A stretch of 64,000 nucleotides of DNA. It comes from UBA4615 sp046046245. GTDB taxonomy: Bacteria; Pseudomonadota; Gammaproteobacteria; Burkholderiales; Burkholderiaceae_E. This document shows positions 16,433-24,294 of this stretch, piece after piece. Positions within the stretch are counted from its first letter, which is position 1, and every line of letters begins with the position of its first letter. The notes under the pieces were generated by a model. The model saw nothing but the letters and a program-made list of their open reading frames with translations. It was not told where the DNA came from and ran no database searches. The DNA is taken from NCBI GenBank assembly GCA_046046245.1, contig JBJOKE010000073.1, forward strand, positions 11,956 through 75,955, written 5' to 3'. The position numbers were made by a program, and so were the translations under genes.

Positions 16433-17698
16433 ATGCCCTTCGTCAGCCACGCCGGCGCCCGCCTCTACTGGCGCGTCGACGGCGACCCCGCCCTGCCGCC
16501 GCTGGTGCTCGTGAACTCGCTCGGCACCGACCACTGCCTGTGGGATCCGGTCATGCCGCGGCTGGTCGACTACTTCCGGGTGGTGCGGATGGACATGCGC
16601 GGGCACGGCGCGTCCGACGCGCCGGCCGGCGAGTACACCGTCGAGCTGCTCGCGAAGGACGTGCTCGCGGTGGCCGACGCGGCCGGCCTCGAGCGCTTCG
16701 ACTGCTGCGGGATCTCGCTGGGCGGCATGATCGGCCAGTGGATCGGGATCCACGCGGGCGCGCGGCTGCGCCGGCTCGTGCTCTGCAACACCACCGGCCG
16801 CGCCGACCCCGCGCCGCAGGTCGCCCGCATCGCGACCGTGAAGGAGAAGGGGATGGCCGCGGTGCTCGACACCGTGCTCGGCCGCTTCTTCACCGCGCGC
16901 TTCCGCGCCCGCGGCACCGCGCACCTGCACTCGGTCGCGCAGACCGTGCTGTCGCTCGACCCGGTCGGCTACGCGGGCTGCTGCGCGGCCGTGCGCGACC
17001 ACGACCTGCTCGACGCGCTCGGGTCGATCGCGGTGCCCACCACGGTCGTCGTCGGCACGCACGACCTCTCCACGCCGCCGGCGATGGGCCGCGCGATCGC
17101 CGAGCGGATCCCGGGCGCCGCGCTCGTCGAGCTCGACTGCGCGCACATCCCGCACTCCGAGGACCCGCCCGCCTTCGTCGCGATGCTGGTGCCGACGCTC
17201 GCGCCCGAGCGCACGCAGGGCGAGCCGGTGCCCGGCTCGCACCTCGCCAGCGGCGCGCTGCCCGCGGGCGCGGCGCCGGTCACCGGCGTGGCCGCCGACG
17301 CGACGCTGGTCGAGCAGTACCAGCGCGGGATCGCGCGGCGCAAGCAGGCGCTCGGCGAGGCCTACGTGAACGCGCGGATCGAGAAGGCCGACCCGTTCAC
17401 CGCCGATTTCCAGGCCATGATCACGCGCTGGGCCTGGCAGGACGTCTGGACCCGGCCGGTGTTCGACGACCGCACGCGCCGGCTGGTGGTGCTCGCGATC
17501 ACGTCGGCGCTCGCGCGCTGGGAGGAGTTCCGGCTGCACGCGAAGGCCGGGCTCGATCGCGAGCTGTCGCCGACCGAGCTGAAGGAGCTGCTGCAGCAGG
17601 CGGCGATCTACGCCGGCGTGCCCACCTCGGTGACCGGATTCAAGGTGGCCTCGGAGCTGCTCACCGAGCGCGCCGCCGAGCGGGCGAAGCAGGGCTGA
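16433..17698 (+). CDS. pcaL: 3-oxoadipate enol-lactonase / 4-carboxymuconolactone decarboxylase fusion
   Basis: A 421-residue two-domain protein. Residues 1 to about 255 are an alpha/beta hydrolase with nucleophile Ser95 in GISLGG and a late His in DCAHIPH, matching PcaD. Residues about 290-412 are a carboxymuconolactone decarboxylase domain (FQAMITRWAWQDVWTRP, LARWEEFRLHAKAGL), matching PcaC. The fusion is known as PcaL and carries out two successive steps to 3-oxoadipate. A Pro/Ala-rich linker joins the domains. A GATAAT box lies 30 bases before the ATG. Protocatechuate dioxygenase genes are not in the window. Confidence 0.9.
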   Translation: MPFVSHAGARLYWRVDGDPALPPLVLVNSLGTDHCLWDPVMPRLVDYFRVVRMDMRGHGASDAPAGEYTVELLAKDVLAVADAAGLERFDCCGISLGGMIGQWIGIHAGARLRRLVLCNTTGRADPAPQVARIATVKEKGMAAVLDTVLGRFFTARFRARGTAHLHSVAQTVLSLDPVGYAGCCAAVRDHDLLDALGSIAVPTTVVVGTHDLSTPPAMGRAIAERIPGAALVELDCAHIPHSEDPPAFVAMLVPTLAPERTQGEPVPGSHLASGALPAGAAPVTGVAADATLVEQYQRGIARRKQALGEAYVNARIEKADPFTADFQAMITRWAWQDVWTRPVFDDRTRRLVVLAITSALARWEEFRLHAKAGLDRELSPTELKELLQQAAIYAGVPTSVTGFKVASELLTERAAERAKQG

Positions 17699-17709
17699 CG
17701 GAGCGGAGC

Positions 17710-18990
17710 ATGCAGGGGAGCGACGGCATCGAGACGATCGACATCGCGATCGTGGGCGGCGGCATCGGCGGGCTGACGACGGCGCTCGCGCTGCACGCGA
17801 AGGGCATCGGCTGCACGGTGTTCGAGGCGGTCGAGCAGGTGCGCCCGCTCGGCGTGGGCATCAACCTGCTGCCGCACTCGGTGCGCGTGCTCTCGGGCCT
17901 GGGGCTGCAGCCGACGCTCGCCGAGACCGCGGTCGAGACCGCCGAGCTCGCCTTCTTCAACAAGCACGGCCAGAAGATCTGGGCCGAGCCGCGCGGCCTG
18001 GCCGCCGGCTACGCGTTCCCGCAGTTCTCGATCCACCGCGGCCGGCTGCAGATGATCCTGTTCGAGGCCGCGTCCGCGCGGCTGCCGGCGGGCTCGATCC
18101 GCACCTCGCACGCCCTCCAGCGGTTCGAGGACCGCGGCGACCACGTGCTGCTGCACTTCGCCGACCGCGCCGGCAACGCCCGTCCGCCGATCCGCGCGCG
18201 CGCGGTGATCGGCGCCGACGGCATCCACTCGGTCGTGCGCCGCACGTTCTTCCCGGACGAGGGCCCGGCGCGCTTCTCCGGCCGGATGCTGTGGCGCGCG
18301 ACCACCCGCGCGAAGCCCTTCCTCACCGGCCGCTCGATGATCCAGGCCGGCCACCAGGACCAGAAGTTCGTCTGCTACCCGATCCAGCGCACGCCCGATG
18401 CCGACGGCCTGCAGACGATCAACTGGATCGCCGAGCTGACCGTGCCCGCGGGCACGACGCCCGAGCGCGAGCAGTGGAACAAGCAGGTGGACCGGTCGGT
18501 GTTCCGAGAGCCCTTCGCCGGCTGGCGCTTCGACTGGCTCGACATCGCCGGCCTGATCGACGGCGCCGACGCGATCTACGAGTTCCCGATGGTCGACCGC
18601 GATCCGCGCGAGCGCTGGACGCACGGGCGCACGACGCTGCTGGGCGACGCCGCGCACCCGATGTACCCGATCGGCTCGAACGGCGCGTCGCAGGGCATCC
18701 TCGACGCCGAGGCGATGGCCGAGGCGATCGCCGCGGCGGGTTTCCCCGCGGCCACGCAGGATCCGACCGGCGCGTTCTCCGCCTACGAGGCGGCGCGCCG
18801 CGAGGCCACCGGGAAGATCGTGCTGTCGAACCGGCAGAACGGGCCCGACCAGGTGATGCAGATCGCCGAGGAGCGCGCGCCCGGCGGCTTCGCGCACATC
18901 CACGACGTGATCCCGCAGGCCGAGCTCGAGGCGATCTCGGCGCGCTACAAGCAGCTCGCGGGCTTCACCCACGCGCAGGTGAACCGATGA
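17710..18990 (+). CDS. FAD-dependent aromatic monooxygenase, PhzS-like
   Basis: A 426-residue group A flavoprotein monooxygenase. It has the dinucleotide fold GGGIGGL (16-22), the RGRLQMIL segment, a DG motif in AVIGADGIHS and the GDAAHP motif (Asp near 313) that contacts FAD ribityl. The middle (FSGRMLWRATTRAKPFLTG, VCYPIQ, INWIAEL) is most like PhzS and related hydroxylases. It would hydroxylate an aromatic ring using NAD(P)H and oxygen. GGAG six bases before the ATG at 17710 fixes the start, 11 bases after pcaL. Its stop overlaps the start of the HAD gene (ATGA). The substrate is not predictable. Confidence 0.85.
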   Translation: MQGSDGIETIDIAIVGGGIGGLTTALALHAKGIGCTVFEAVEQVRPLGVGINLLPHSVRVLSGLGLQPTLAETAVETAELAFFNKHGQKIWAEPRGLAAGYAFPQFSIHRGRLQMILFEAASARLPAGSIRTSHALQRFEDRGDHVLLHFADRAGNARPPIRARAVIGADGIHSVVRRTFFPDEGPARFSGRMLWRATTRAKPFLTGRSMIQAGHQDQKFVCYPIQRTPDADGLQTINWIAELTVPAGTTPEREQWNKQVDRSVFREPFAGWRFDWLDIAGLIDGADAIYEFPMVDRDPRERWTHGRTTLLGDAAHPMYPIGSNGASQGILDAEAMAEAIAAAGFPAATQDPTGAFSAYEAARREATGKIVLSNRQNGPDQVMQIAEERAPGGFAHIHDVIPQAELEAISARYKQLAGFTHAQVNR

Positions 18991-19613
18991 TCGACGCGGT
19001 GATCTGGGACTTCGGCGGGGTCATCTCGTCGAGCCCCTTCGTGGCCTTCGCCCGCTACGAGGCCGAGCGCGGCCTGCCGGCGAACTTCCTGCGCACGGTC
19101 AACGCGACCAACCCGCACGACAACGCCTGGGCGCGGCTCGAGCGCAGCGAGCTCGACCTCGCCGGCTTCGACGCGGCCTTCGCCGCCGAGAGCCGCGCGC
19201 TCGGCCACGAGGTCCGCGGCGCCGAGGTGCTGCCGCTGCTGGCCGGCGACATCCGCCCGGAGATGGTCGAGGCGCTGCGCCGCATCCGCGAGCGGATGCG
19301 CACCGGCTGCATCACCAACAACTTCACCGCGATGGACGTGAGCCCGATGGGCGGCCTCTACAAGGCCGAGATCATGCGGCTCTTCCACCACGTGATCGAG
19401 AGCGCGAAGGCCGGCGTGCGCAAGCCCGACCCGCGCATCTACACGATGATGACCGACGCGCTCGGCGTCGACCCGGCGCGCTGCGTCTACCTCGACGACC
19501 TCGGCATCAACCTGAAGCCGGCGCGCGACCTGGGGATGCGGACGATCAAGGTCGGCGAGGCCGCGCCGGCGCTCGACGAGCTCGAGCGGCACCTGGGCTT
19601 CGCGCTGCGCTGA
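18987..19613 (+). CDS. HAD-superfamily hydrolase
   Basis: A 208-residue HAD subfamily IA protein resembling the phosphatase-like N domain of soluble epoxide hydrolases. Motif I is WDFGGV with nucleophile Asp8, motif II ITNN, motif III Lys in VRKPDPRIY, and motif IV YLDDLGINL. The usual second aspartate of motif I (DxD) is replaced by Gly, as in epoxide-hydrolase-type HADs. The ATGA overlap with the monooxygenase gene shows it belongs to the same operon. A phosphatase or dehalogenase activity on a pathway intermediate is possible but unproven. Confidence 0.85.
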   Translation: MIDAVIWDFGGVISSSPFVAFARYEAERGLPANFLRTVNATNPHDNAWARLERSELDLAGFDAAFAAESRALGHEVRGAEVLPLLAGDIRPEMVEALRRIRERMRTGCITNNFTAMDVSPMGGLYKAEIMRLFHHVIESAKAGVRKPDPRIYTMMTDALGVDPARCVYLDDLGINLKPARDLGMRTIKVGEAAPALDELERHLGFALR

Positions 19614-19628
19614 GCGCGCCGCCCCCGA

Positions 19629-20441
19629 TCAGCGCGGCGGGGCGGGCGACTCGCCGGCGGCGAGCCGGCGCCCGATGTCGTCGATCACGGGCAGCAGGTC
19701 GGCGACGGTGTCGATGACGTAGTGTGCGCCGGCCGCGCGCAGCACGGCCGCGGCGCGGTCGGCCGCGACCCGGCGCGCGGACGGCGCCAGCGCGGACCAT
19801 TCGTCCCACGACAGGCCCACCCCGTTGCCCGAGGCGCTCACGCCCACCGTCCACGTGCCGGCCGCGAGCCCCTCGGCGATGCCGGGAACGGTGTCGTCCA
19901 CCTTCACCGCCGCCGTCGGCCGCCGCACGCCGAGCTCGGCCAGGCTGCGCAGCATCATCATCGGGCCGGGCCGGCCCTCGGGCAGGTCGCCCGCGCAGAC
20001 GAGGCTGTCGGGCGACCAGCCGGCGGCCGCCGCGCGCGGCAGGATCGGCGCCATGATCCCGCGCGTGTAGCCGGTGGTCGACCCGATCCGCAGGCCGCGC
20101 AGGCGCAGCGCGCGCACCACGTCCGCCGCGCCCGGCACCGGATCGGCGAAATCGGCGGCGACCGCCACGTTCATCGGCTCGAAGACCGCGTGGACGCGAT
20201 CGACGTCCGCCTCGCCGGGCGGTGCGCCGTGGCGATCGGACCAGGCGCGGGCGACGCGGGGCAGCGCGAGCAGCGCGGCGACGTGGTCGCGCTTGGGCCG
20301 GCCCATCGGGCCGCGCGCCTCGTCGACGGTGATCGGCACGCCGACATGCTCGAACGCGCGCAGGAACGCGCCCATCGGCGCCCGCGACCCGAAATCGATC
20401 GTCGTGCCGGCCCAGTCGAACACCACCGCTTCCAGCGTCAT
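19629..20441 (-). CDS. phnX: Phosphonoacetaldehyde hydrolase
   Basis: A 270-residue HAD protein matching PhnX in length and motifs: VFDWAGTTIDFGS with nucleophile Asp9, and MGRPKRDHV, whose Lys50 corresponds to the Schiff-base lysine of the family. Later motifs are GSTTGYTRGIM, PEGRPGPMMM and VDDTVPGI. PhnX splits phosphonoacetaldehyde into acetaldehyde and phosphate in 2-aminoethylphosphonate breakdown. The start is the ATG at 20441, which gives the usual length; GGAG is 11 bases upstream, a little far. No phnW transaminase or phosphonate transporter lies nearby, so it is an orphan. It is convergent with the HAD gene. Confidence 0.88.
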   Translation of the reverse strand: MTLEAVVFDWAGTTIDFGSRAPMGAFLRAFEHVGVPITVDEARGPMGRPKRDHVAALLALPRVARAWSDRHGAPPGEADVDRVHAVFEPMNVAVAADFADPVPGAADVVRALRLRGLRIGSTTGYTRGIMAPILPRAAAAGWSPDSLVCAGDLPEGRPGPMMMLRSLAELGVRRPTAAVKVDDTVPGIAEGLAAGTWTVGVSASGNGVGLSWDEWSALAPSARRVAADRAAAVLRAAGAHYVIDTVADLLPVIDDIGRRLAAGESPAPPR

Positions 20442-20590
20442 CGTCGTGTGCGCTCCCGTGAGGTCGGCGATGGTGCGCACGCCAACGTGACCGGGCGATG
20501 ACGACACCGATCGCGGGGCCCCGCGGCCGCGGCGAGCGGGCCGACGGGGCCGGCGACCGGGGCACCGGCGGAATGCCGCGGACGCTGGTG

Positions 20591-20596
20591 TATGGT
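20591..20596 (+). promoter_or_regulatory. -10-like hexamer six bases before a start codon
   Basis: TATGGT is followed by six bases and then the ATG at 20603. It is the same spacing as at 312, 7132, 32359, 33441 and 34130, with no Shine-Dalgarno sequence. Confidence 0.4.
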
Positions 20597-20602
20597 TGGC
20601 GG

Positions 20603-21019
20603 ATGGACCACCTGAAGCCCCGCGAGGCCCACGCGTTCCTGGCCTCCAACCCGGACGCGGTCTGGATCGACTGTCGGACCGAGGCCGAGCATTTCCTCGT
20701 CGGCCACCCGGTCGTCGAGCGCGATGGCGCCGACCCGCTGCGGCCCCACAACGTCTGGTGGGCCGACGACCTGAAGGGCGAGATGAACGAGCGCTTCGTC
20801 GACGACGTCGCCGCGGTCGCGCCGGATCGCGCGACGCCCGTCGTGCTGATCTGCCGCTCGGGGCGGCGCTCGGTCTCGGCCGGCGAGGCGCTGGAGGCGG
20901 CGGGCTGGACGGCCGTCCGCAACGTGATCGACGGCTTCGAGGGCCCGCTCGACGAGCGCTTCCGCCGCGGCACGCAGGCGGGCTGGCGGTTCGAGGGCCT
21001 GCCCTGGGAGCAGCTCTAG
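20603..21019 (+). CDS. Rhodanese-like domain protein
   Basis: A 138-residue single rhodanese domain: WIDCRTEAEHFLVGHP near the start and the active-site loop LICRSGRRS, whose Cys would carry the persulfide or thiol. Such proteins act in sulfur transfer or as cysteine-based phosphatase relatives. The domain is complete; the C-terminal GTQAGWRFEGLPWEQL is typical of small stand-alone rhodaneses. The start at 20603 is chosen because it begins the domain and has the TATGGT box; a longer frame upstream is only Gly/Arg-rich. Divergent from phnX by 161 bases in which nothing else is recognised. Confidence 0.85.
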   Translation: MDHLKPREAHAFLASNPDAVWIDCRTEAEHFLVGHPVVERDGADPLRPHNVWWADDLKGEMNERFVDDVAAVAPDRATPVVLICRSGRRSVSAGEALEAAGWTAVRNVIDGFEGPLDERFRRGTQAGWRFEGLPWEQL

Positions 21020-21053
21020 CGACGCCGCGACGCGCCGCGCTCGGGCGGCGGCG

Positions 21054-21305
21054 TCAGTGCAGCACCAGCGGCTGCTGCATCAGGCCCTCGAAATTGCTGA
21101 GGAAGTCGTCGACCTCCTCGATCGTGGGCTCGGTGGCGATCAGCTGCGTGACGTCGAAACGGAACTTCTCGGCGAGCACGCCCCCGAGGAAGATCTCGCG
21201 CTTGGCGGCCTTGTCCATGATCTCGTACCCGCCGGCGAACGGCTGCCCCTCCGCGGACTTGAACTCCACGACGCAGTAGTTCGGGCTGTTGTAGATCATG
21301 TTCAT
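21054..21305 (-). CDS. DUF3567 family protein
   Basis: An 83-residue acidic soluble protein matching DUF3567, a small family largely restricted to Burkholderiales. It begins MNMIYNSPNYCVVEF and includes the GGYEIMDKAAKREIFL segment. GAGG lies nine bases before the ATG. Function unknown. Its position beside the rhodanese gene (tail to tail) and upstream of a CobW-type gene on the same strand gives no clear hint. The 131 bases before the next gene are lower in G+C than the rest and could hold its promoter. Confidence 0.85.
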   Translation of the reverse strand: MNMIYNSPNYCVVEFKSAEGQPFAGGYEIMDKAAKREIFLGGVLAEKFRFDVTQLIATEPTIEEVDDFLSNFEGLMQQPLVLH

Positions 21306-21436
21306 CGAAAGGGACCTCGCTCGGGACGTCGCAAGAGTGGCCGAGCCGACGGCGTGGGTCGTGTGCCCACAGACAGCCGCTCAACGGGGACCGACAGGCG
21401 TCGACAGTCCGTGACGATCCGTCGGCTCTCCGCCAC

Positions 21437-22567
21437 TCATCCTTTCGAGACGGCCGTCCGAAGCGCGGTATCGACCATCTGGGGGTCGATCGACCCGTTT
21501 GCAAGGAATTCGAACCGGCTGTCGGCCCGCCACGCCGTTTCGTCCCAGGCGCAGCAACCCTCGGTCCACTGCCACGCATACCAGGCACGCGGCGTGCGGA
21601 AGACGCCCTTGGCACGCAGCGCGCCACCGGCATCGAGCGGTCCGCCGGGCGCGCCGAGCGCATCGAGCGCGGCCCGCAGCGCGCCGCGGTCGAAACAGGC
21701 GTCGGCTGGCCACCACCAGCCCGCCGACGCGATGCCGCTGGCCGGATCGGTCCGCCGCCAGCGCAGCGGCTCGGGGGGCGCGACCGCTCTTGCGGCCGGG
21801 GTCGACGCCTCGTCCGGGGCCGGCGGTGCGTTCGACGCGGGTCGTGTCGTCGGTGTCCGTGCGGCGGTCGGCGCGGCGGTCGGGGCGCTCGGCGCGGCCG
21901 GGCCCCCCGCCGCGGCCGCCACGGCCGCATCCGGCTCCTCGATCGCATCCAGCGCCGCCAGCACACGCGCGAGCGGCACCCGGCCGTCGGCCGTCGCCAG
22001 CACCGGCCGCGGCCAGGGCGGCAGCGCCGCGAGCCGCTCGGACAGCGCGGCCGTGTCCGCCGCCGGTCCCTCGGCCGCGCGGTTCAGCACCAGCAGCCGC
22101 GCGAGCGCCACCTGATCGGCGGCGATCGCGTGCGCCGGCCGCGCCGGATCGAGGTGGACCGTCGCCCGGCTCGCGTCGACCACCGCCACCGGCGGGCGCA
22201 CGCGCAGCCGGTCGGCGAGCGCGGGCGCGCGCAGCCGGTCGAGCAGCTGGGCCGGATGCCCGAGTCCGGTCGTCTCGACGAAGAGCCGGTCCCAGGGGCC
22301 GCGCCGCAGCAGCCGCACCAGCGTCGCGTCGAAGGCCACCCGTGCCGCGCAGCAGGCGCAGCCGCCGGCGATCTCGGCCACCGCCACGGCCGCGTCTGCG
22401 CCGTCGCCGCCCAGCAGCGCGCGATCGACGCCGAGCGCGCCGAATTCGTTGACCAGCACCGCCCAGCGCTCGTGCGGCGGGCGCTCGGCGAGCCAGCCGG
22501 AGAGCAGCGTGGTCTTGCCGGCGCCGAGGAAGCCGGTGATCAGCAGGGTTTCTGTCGGCCGGGTCAT
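21437..22567 (-). CDS. CobW/COG0523-type metallochaperone GTPase
   Basis: A 376-residue G3E GTPase. Walker A is GFLGAGKTT (12-20), the metal-binding CxCC motif is at Cys70-Cys73 (GGCACC), and the switch region reads ETTGLGHPAQL. The guanine-specificity NKxD motif is degenerate (VLNRAAEG), as in some family members. A Pro/Ala/Thr-rich linker (about 228-275) joins the C-terminal CobW_C domain, which is rich in tryptophan. Members deliver zinc, cobalt or iron to client enzymes. The neighbours do not identify the metal. It ends 131 bases before DUF3567 and begins 104 bases downstream of trkH, both on the same strand. Confidence 0.85.
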   Translation of the reverse strand: MTRPTETLLITGFLGAGKTTLLSGWLAERPPHERWAVLVNEFGALGVDRALLGGDGADAAVAVAEIAGGCACCAARVAFDATLVRLLRRGPWDRLFVETTGLGHPAQLLDRLRAPALADRLRVRPPVAVVDASRATVHLDPARPAHAIAADQVALARLLVLNRAAEGPAADTAALSERLAALPPWPRPVLATADGRVPLARVLAALDAIEEPDAAVAAAAGGPAAPSAPTAAPTAARTPTTRPASNAPPAPDEASTPAARAVAPPEPLRWRRTDPASGIASAGWWWPADACFDRGALRAALDALGAPGGPLDAGGALRAKGVFRTPRAWYAWQWTEGCCAWDETAWRADSRFEFLANGSIDPQMVDTALRTAVSKG

Positions 22568-22671
22568 GGGGTCAGCCGGCTCTCGCCGGATTCACGTTCG
22601 GGACGCACCAGGCCGGCCCATGGGAGCCGGCCGTTCGCCAGGCGGCTCGCATGCGAGCCGAAACCCCTGGC

Positions 22672-24129
22672 TCACCGGCGCCAGAACCCCGGCGTCAGCA
22701 GCGCGAACACCGTCAGCAGCTCGAGGCGGCCGGCGAGCATCGCGAAGGTGCAGACCCAGGTCTGGAAGTCGGTCAGCGATGCGTAGTTGCGGCTCGGCCC
22801 GAGCACGCCGAGCGCGGGCCCGATGTTGTTCAGGCACGAGAACGCGCCGCCGAAGGCCGAGGTGGCGTCGAGGCCGGTGGCGAGCAGCACCATGGTCACG
22901 CCGATCAGGGTCACGCCGTAGAGCAGCATGAACCCGAGGACCGCGAGCACGACGTTGTCGCCGATCCGCTGGCCATTGAGCAGCAGCGGACGGACCGCGC
23001 GCGGGTGCGTGAGGCGCAGCAGCTCGCGCGCCGCCTGCTTGAACAGCACCAGCGTGCGGGCCATCTTGATGCCCCCGCCGGTCGAGCCCGACGACGAGCA
23101 CAGCCCGCCCAGCAGCAGCAGCGTCATCCCCGCGAAGGGCGGCCACTGCTCGTAGTCGGCGCTGGTGTAGCCGCTGGAGGTGGCCATCGAGACCGTCTTG
23201 AAGATCGCGACCCGCATCGCGTCGTACGGATCCGGATAGGTGCCGCTCCACCAGAGGAAGACCGTGATCACCGTGACCGAGCCGACGATCGCGAGCCAGA
23301 CCCAGCGCGCCTCGGCATCGCGGGCGTAGGGCTCGAACGAGCGCGCGCGCAGCGCGACGAAGTGCGTGGTGAAGTTGATCACCGCGACCATCATGAAGAC
23401 GATCAGCACCCACTCGACGGCCGGCGACGCGAAGCCGGCGATGCTGTCGTCGCGCGTGGAGAAGCCGCCGAGCGACAGCGCCGAGAACGCGTGGCAGACC
23501 GCGTCGAACCAGCCCATGCCGGCCGCGCGCAGCGCGACCATGCAGGCCAGGGTCAGCGCCACGTAGATCAGCCACAGGTACTTGGCCGTCTGCGTGATCC
23601 GCGGCGTGAGCTTGGTCTCCTTCATCGGGCCGGGCATCTCGGCCTTGAAGAGCTGCATGCCGCCCACGCCCAGCAGCGGCAGGATGGCGATCGCCAGCAC
23701 GATGATCCCCATGCCGCCGAACCACTGCAGCGCGTGGCGCCACAGGTTCAGGCTCTGCGGCAGCGCGTCGAGACCGGACAGCACGGTCGCGCCGGTGGTG
23801 GTCAGCGCCGACATCGACTCGAAGAACGCGTCGGTCACGGTCAGGCCGTCGATCTCGAGCAGGAAGGGCACCATCGCCGCGCCGGCCATCGCGACCCAGC
23901 CGAGCACGACGAGCAGGCAGCCGTCGCGCGCCTGCAGCTCGCGGCGCAGCCGGCGCGTGGGGGCCCACAGCGCGAGGCCCAGCGCGGCCGTGCCGAGCGA
24001 GGCCTGGACGAAGCTGTCGGTGGTGCCGTCGCGCGCCGCGACCGACCAGCCGATGGGCAGCAGATAGGTCGCCGCCATCACCATCAGCAGGCCGCCCAGG
24101 ACGTGCGCGATGGCCAGGACGCGCTGCAC
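22672..24129 (-). CDS. trkH: TrkH-family potassium uptake protein
   Basis: A 485-residue membrane protein with the four-fold M1-P-M2 pattern of TrkH/KtrB potassium channels. Selectivity-filter-like pore loops include SALTTTGATVLSG, FSALSLGGFSTRD, MATSSGYTS and FGGAFSCLNNIGPA. It forms the translocating subunit that works with the cytoplasmic regulator TrkA, encoded about 18 kb away at 42251-43645. The frame begins with GTG at 24129; there is no better ATG before the first helix, and a GGAG sits about 11 bases upstream. It is divergent from the oxidoreductase operon. Confidence 0.9.
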   Translation of the reverse strand: MQRVLAIAHVLGGLLMVMAATYLLPIGWSVAARDGTTDSFVQASLGTAALGLALWAPTRRLRRELQARDGCLLVVLGWVAMAGAAMVPFLLEIDGLTVTDAFFESMSALTTTGATVLSGLDALPQSLNLWRHALQWFGGMGIIVLAIAILPLLGVGGMQLFKAEMPGPMKETKLTPRITQTAKYLWLIYVALTLACMVALRAAGMGWFDAVCHAFSALSLGGFSTRDDSIAGFASPAVEWVLIVFMMVAVINFTTHFVALRARSFEPYARDAEARWVWLAIVGSVTVITVFLWWSGTYPDPYDAMRVAIFKTVSMATSSGYTSADYEQWPPFAGMTLLLLGGLCSSSGSTGGGIKMARTLVLFKQAARELLRLTHPRAVRPLLLNGQRIGDNVVLAVLGFMLLYGVTLIGVTMVLLATGLDATSAFGGAFSCLNNIGPALGVLGPSRNYASLTDFQTWVCTFAMLAGRLELLTVFALLTPGFWRR

Positions 24130-24294
24130 TCGGGGGGAGGCTCCAGGAGAAATGCGGCATTCTACCGGTGCCGTGCGGTGCTACCATCGAACGGACAAGC
24201 CAGGCGCACGGCCGCCCCACCGATGCGCGACACCACCCGGGGCGCGGTCGTTCCGCCACCCCCTCGCGGGCCGCGGCGGCGCAGGGAGGAGACA

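Noticed and set aside
24159..24187. TTCTAC-N16-TACCAT as promoter of the oxidoreductase operon
   Set aside because: Both hexamers are weak and the leader would be over 100 bases; kept out of the feature list for lack of support.
22651..24294. Long upstream extension of the GltD-like gene opposite trkH
   Set aside because: The frame is open but encodes Arg/His/Asp-rich sequence antisense to trkH; GGGAGGA before GTG 24295 and the first family motif set the real start.
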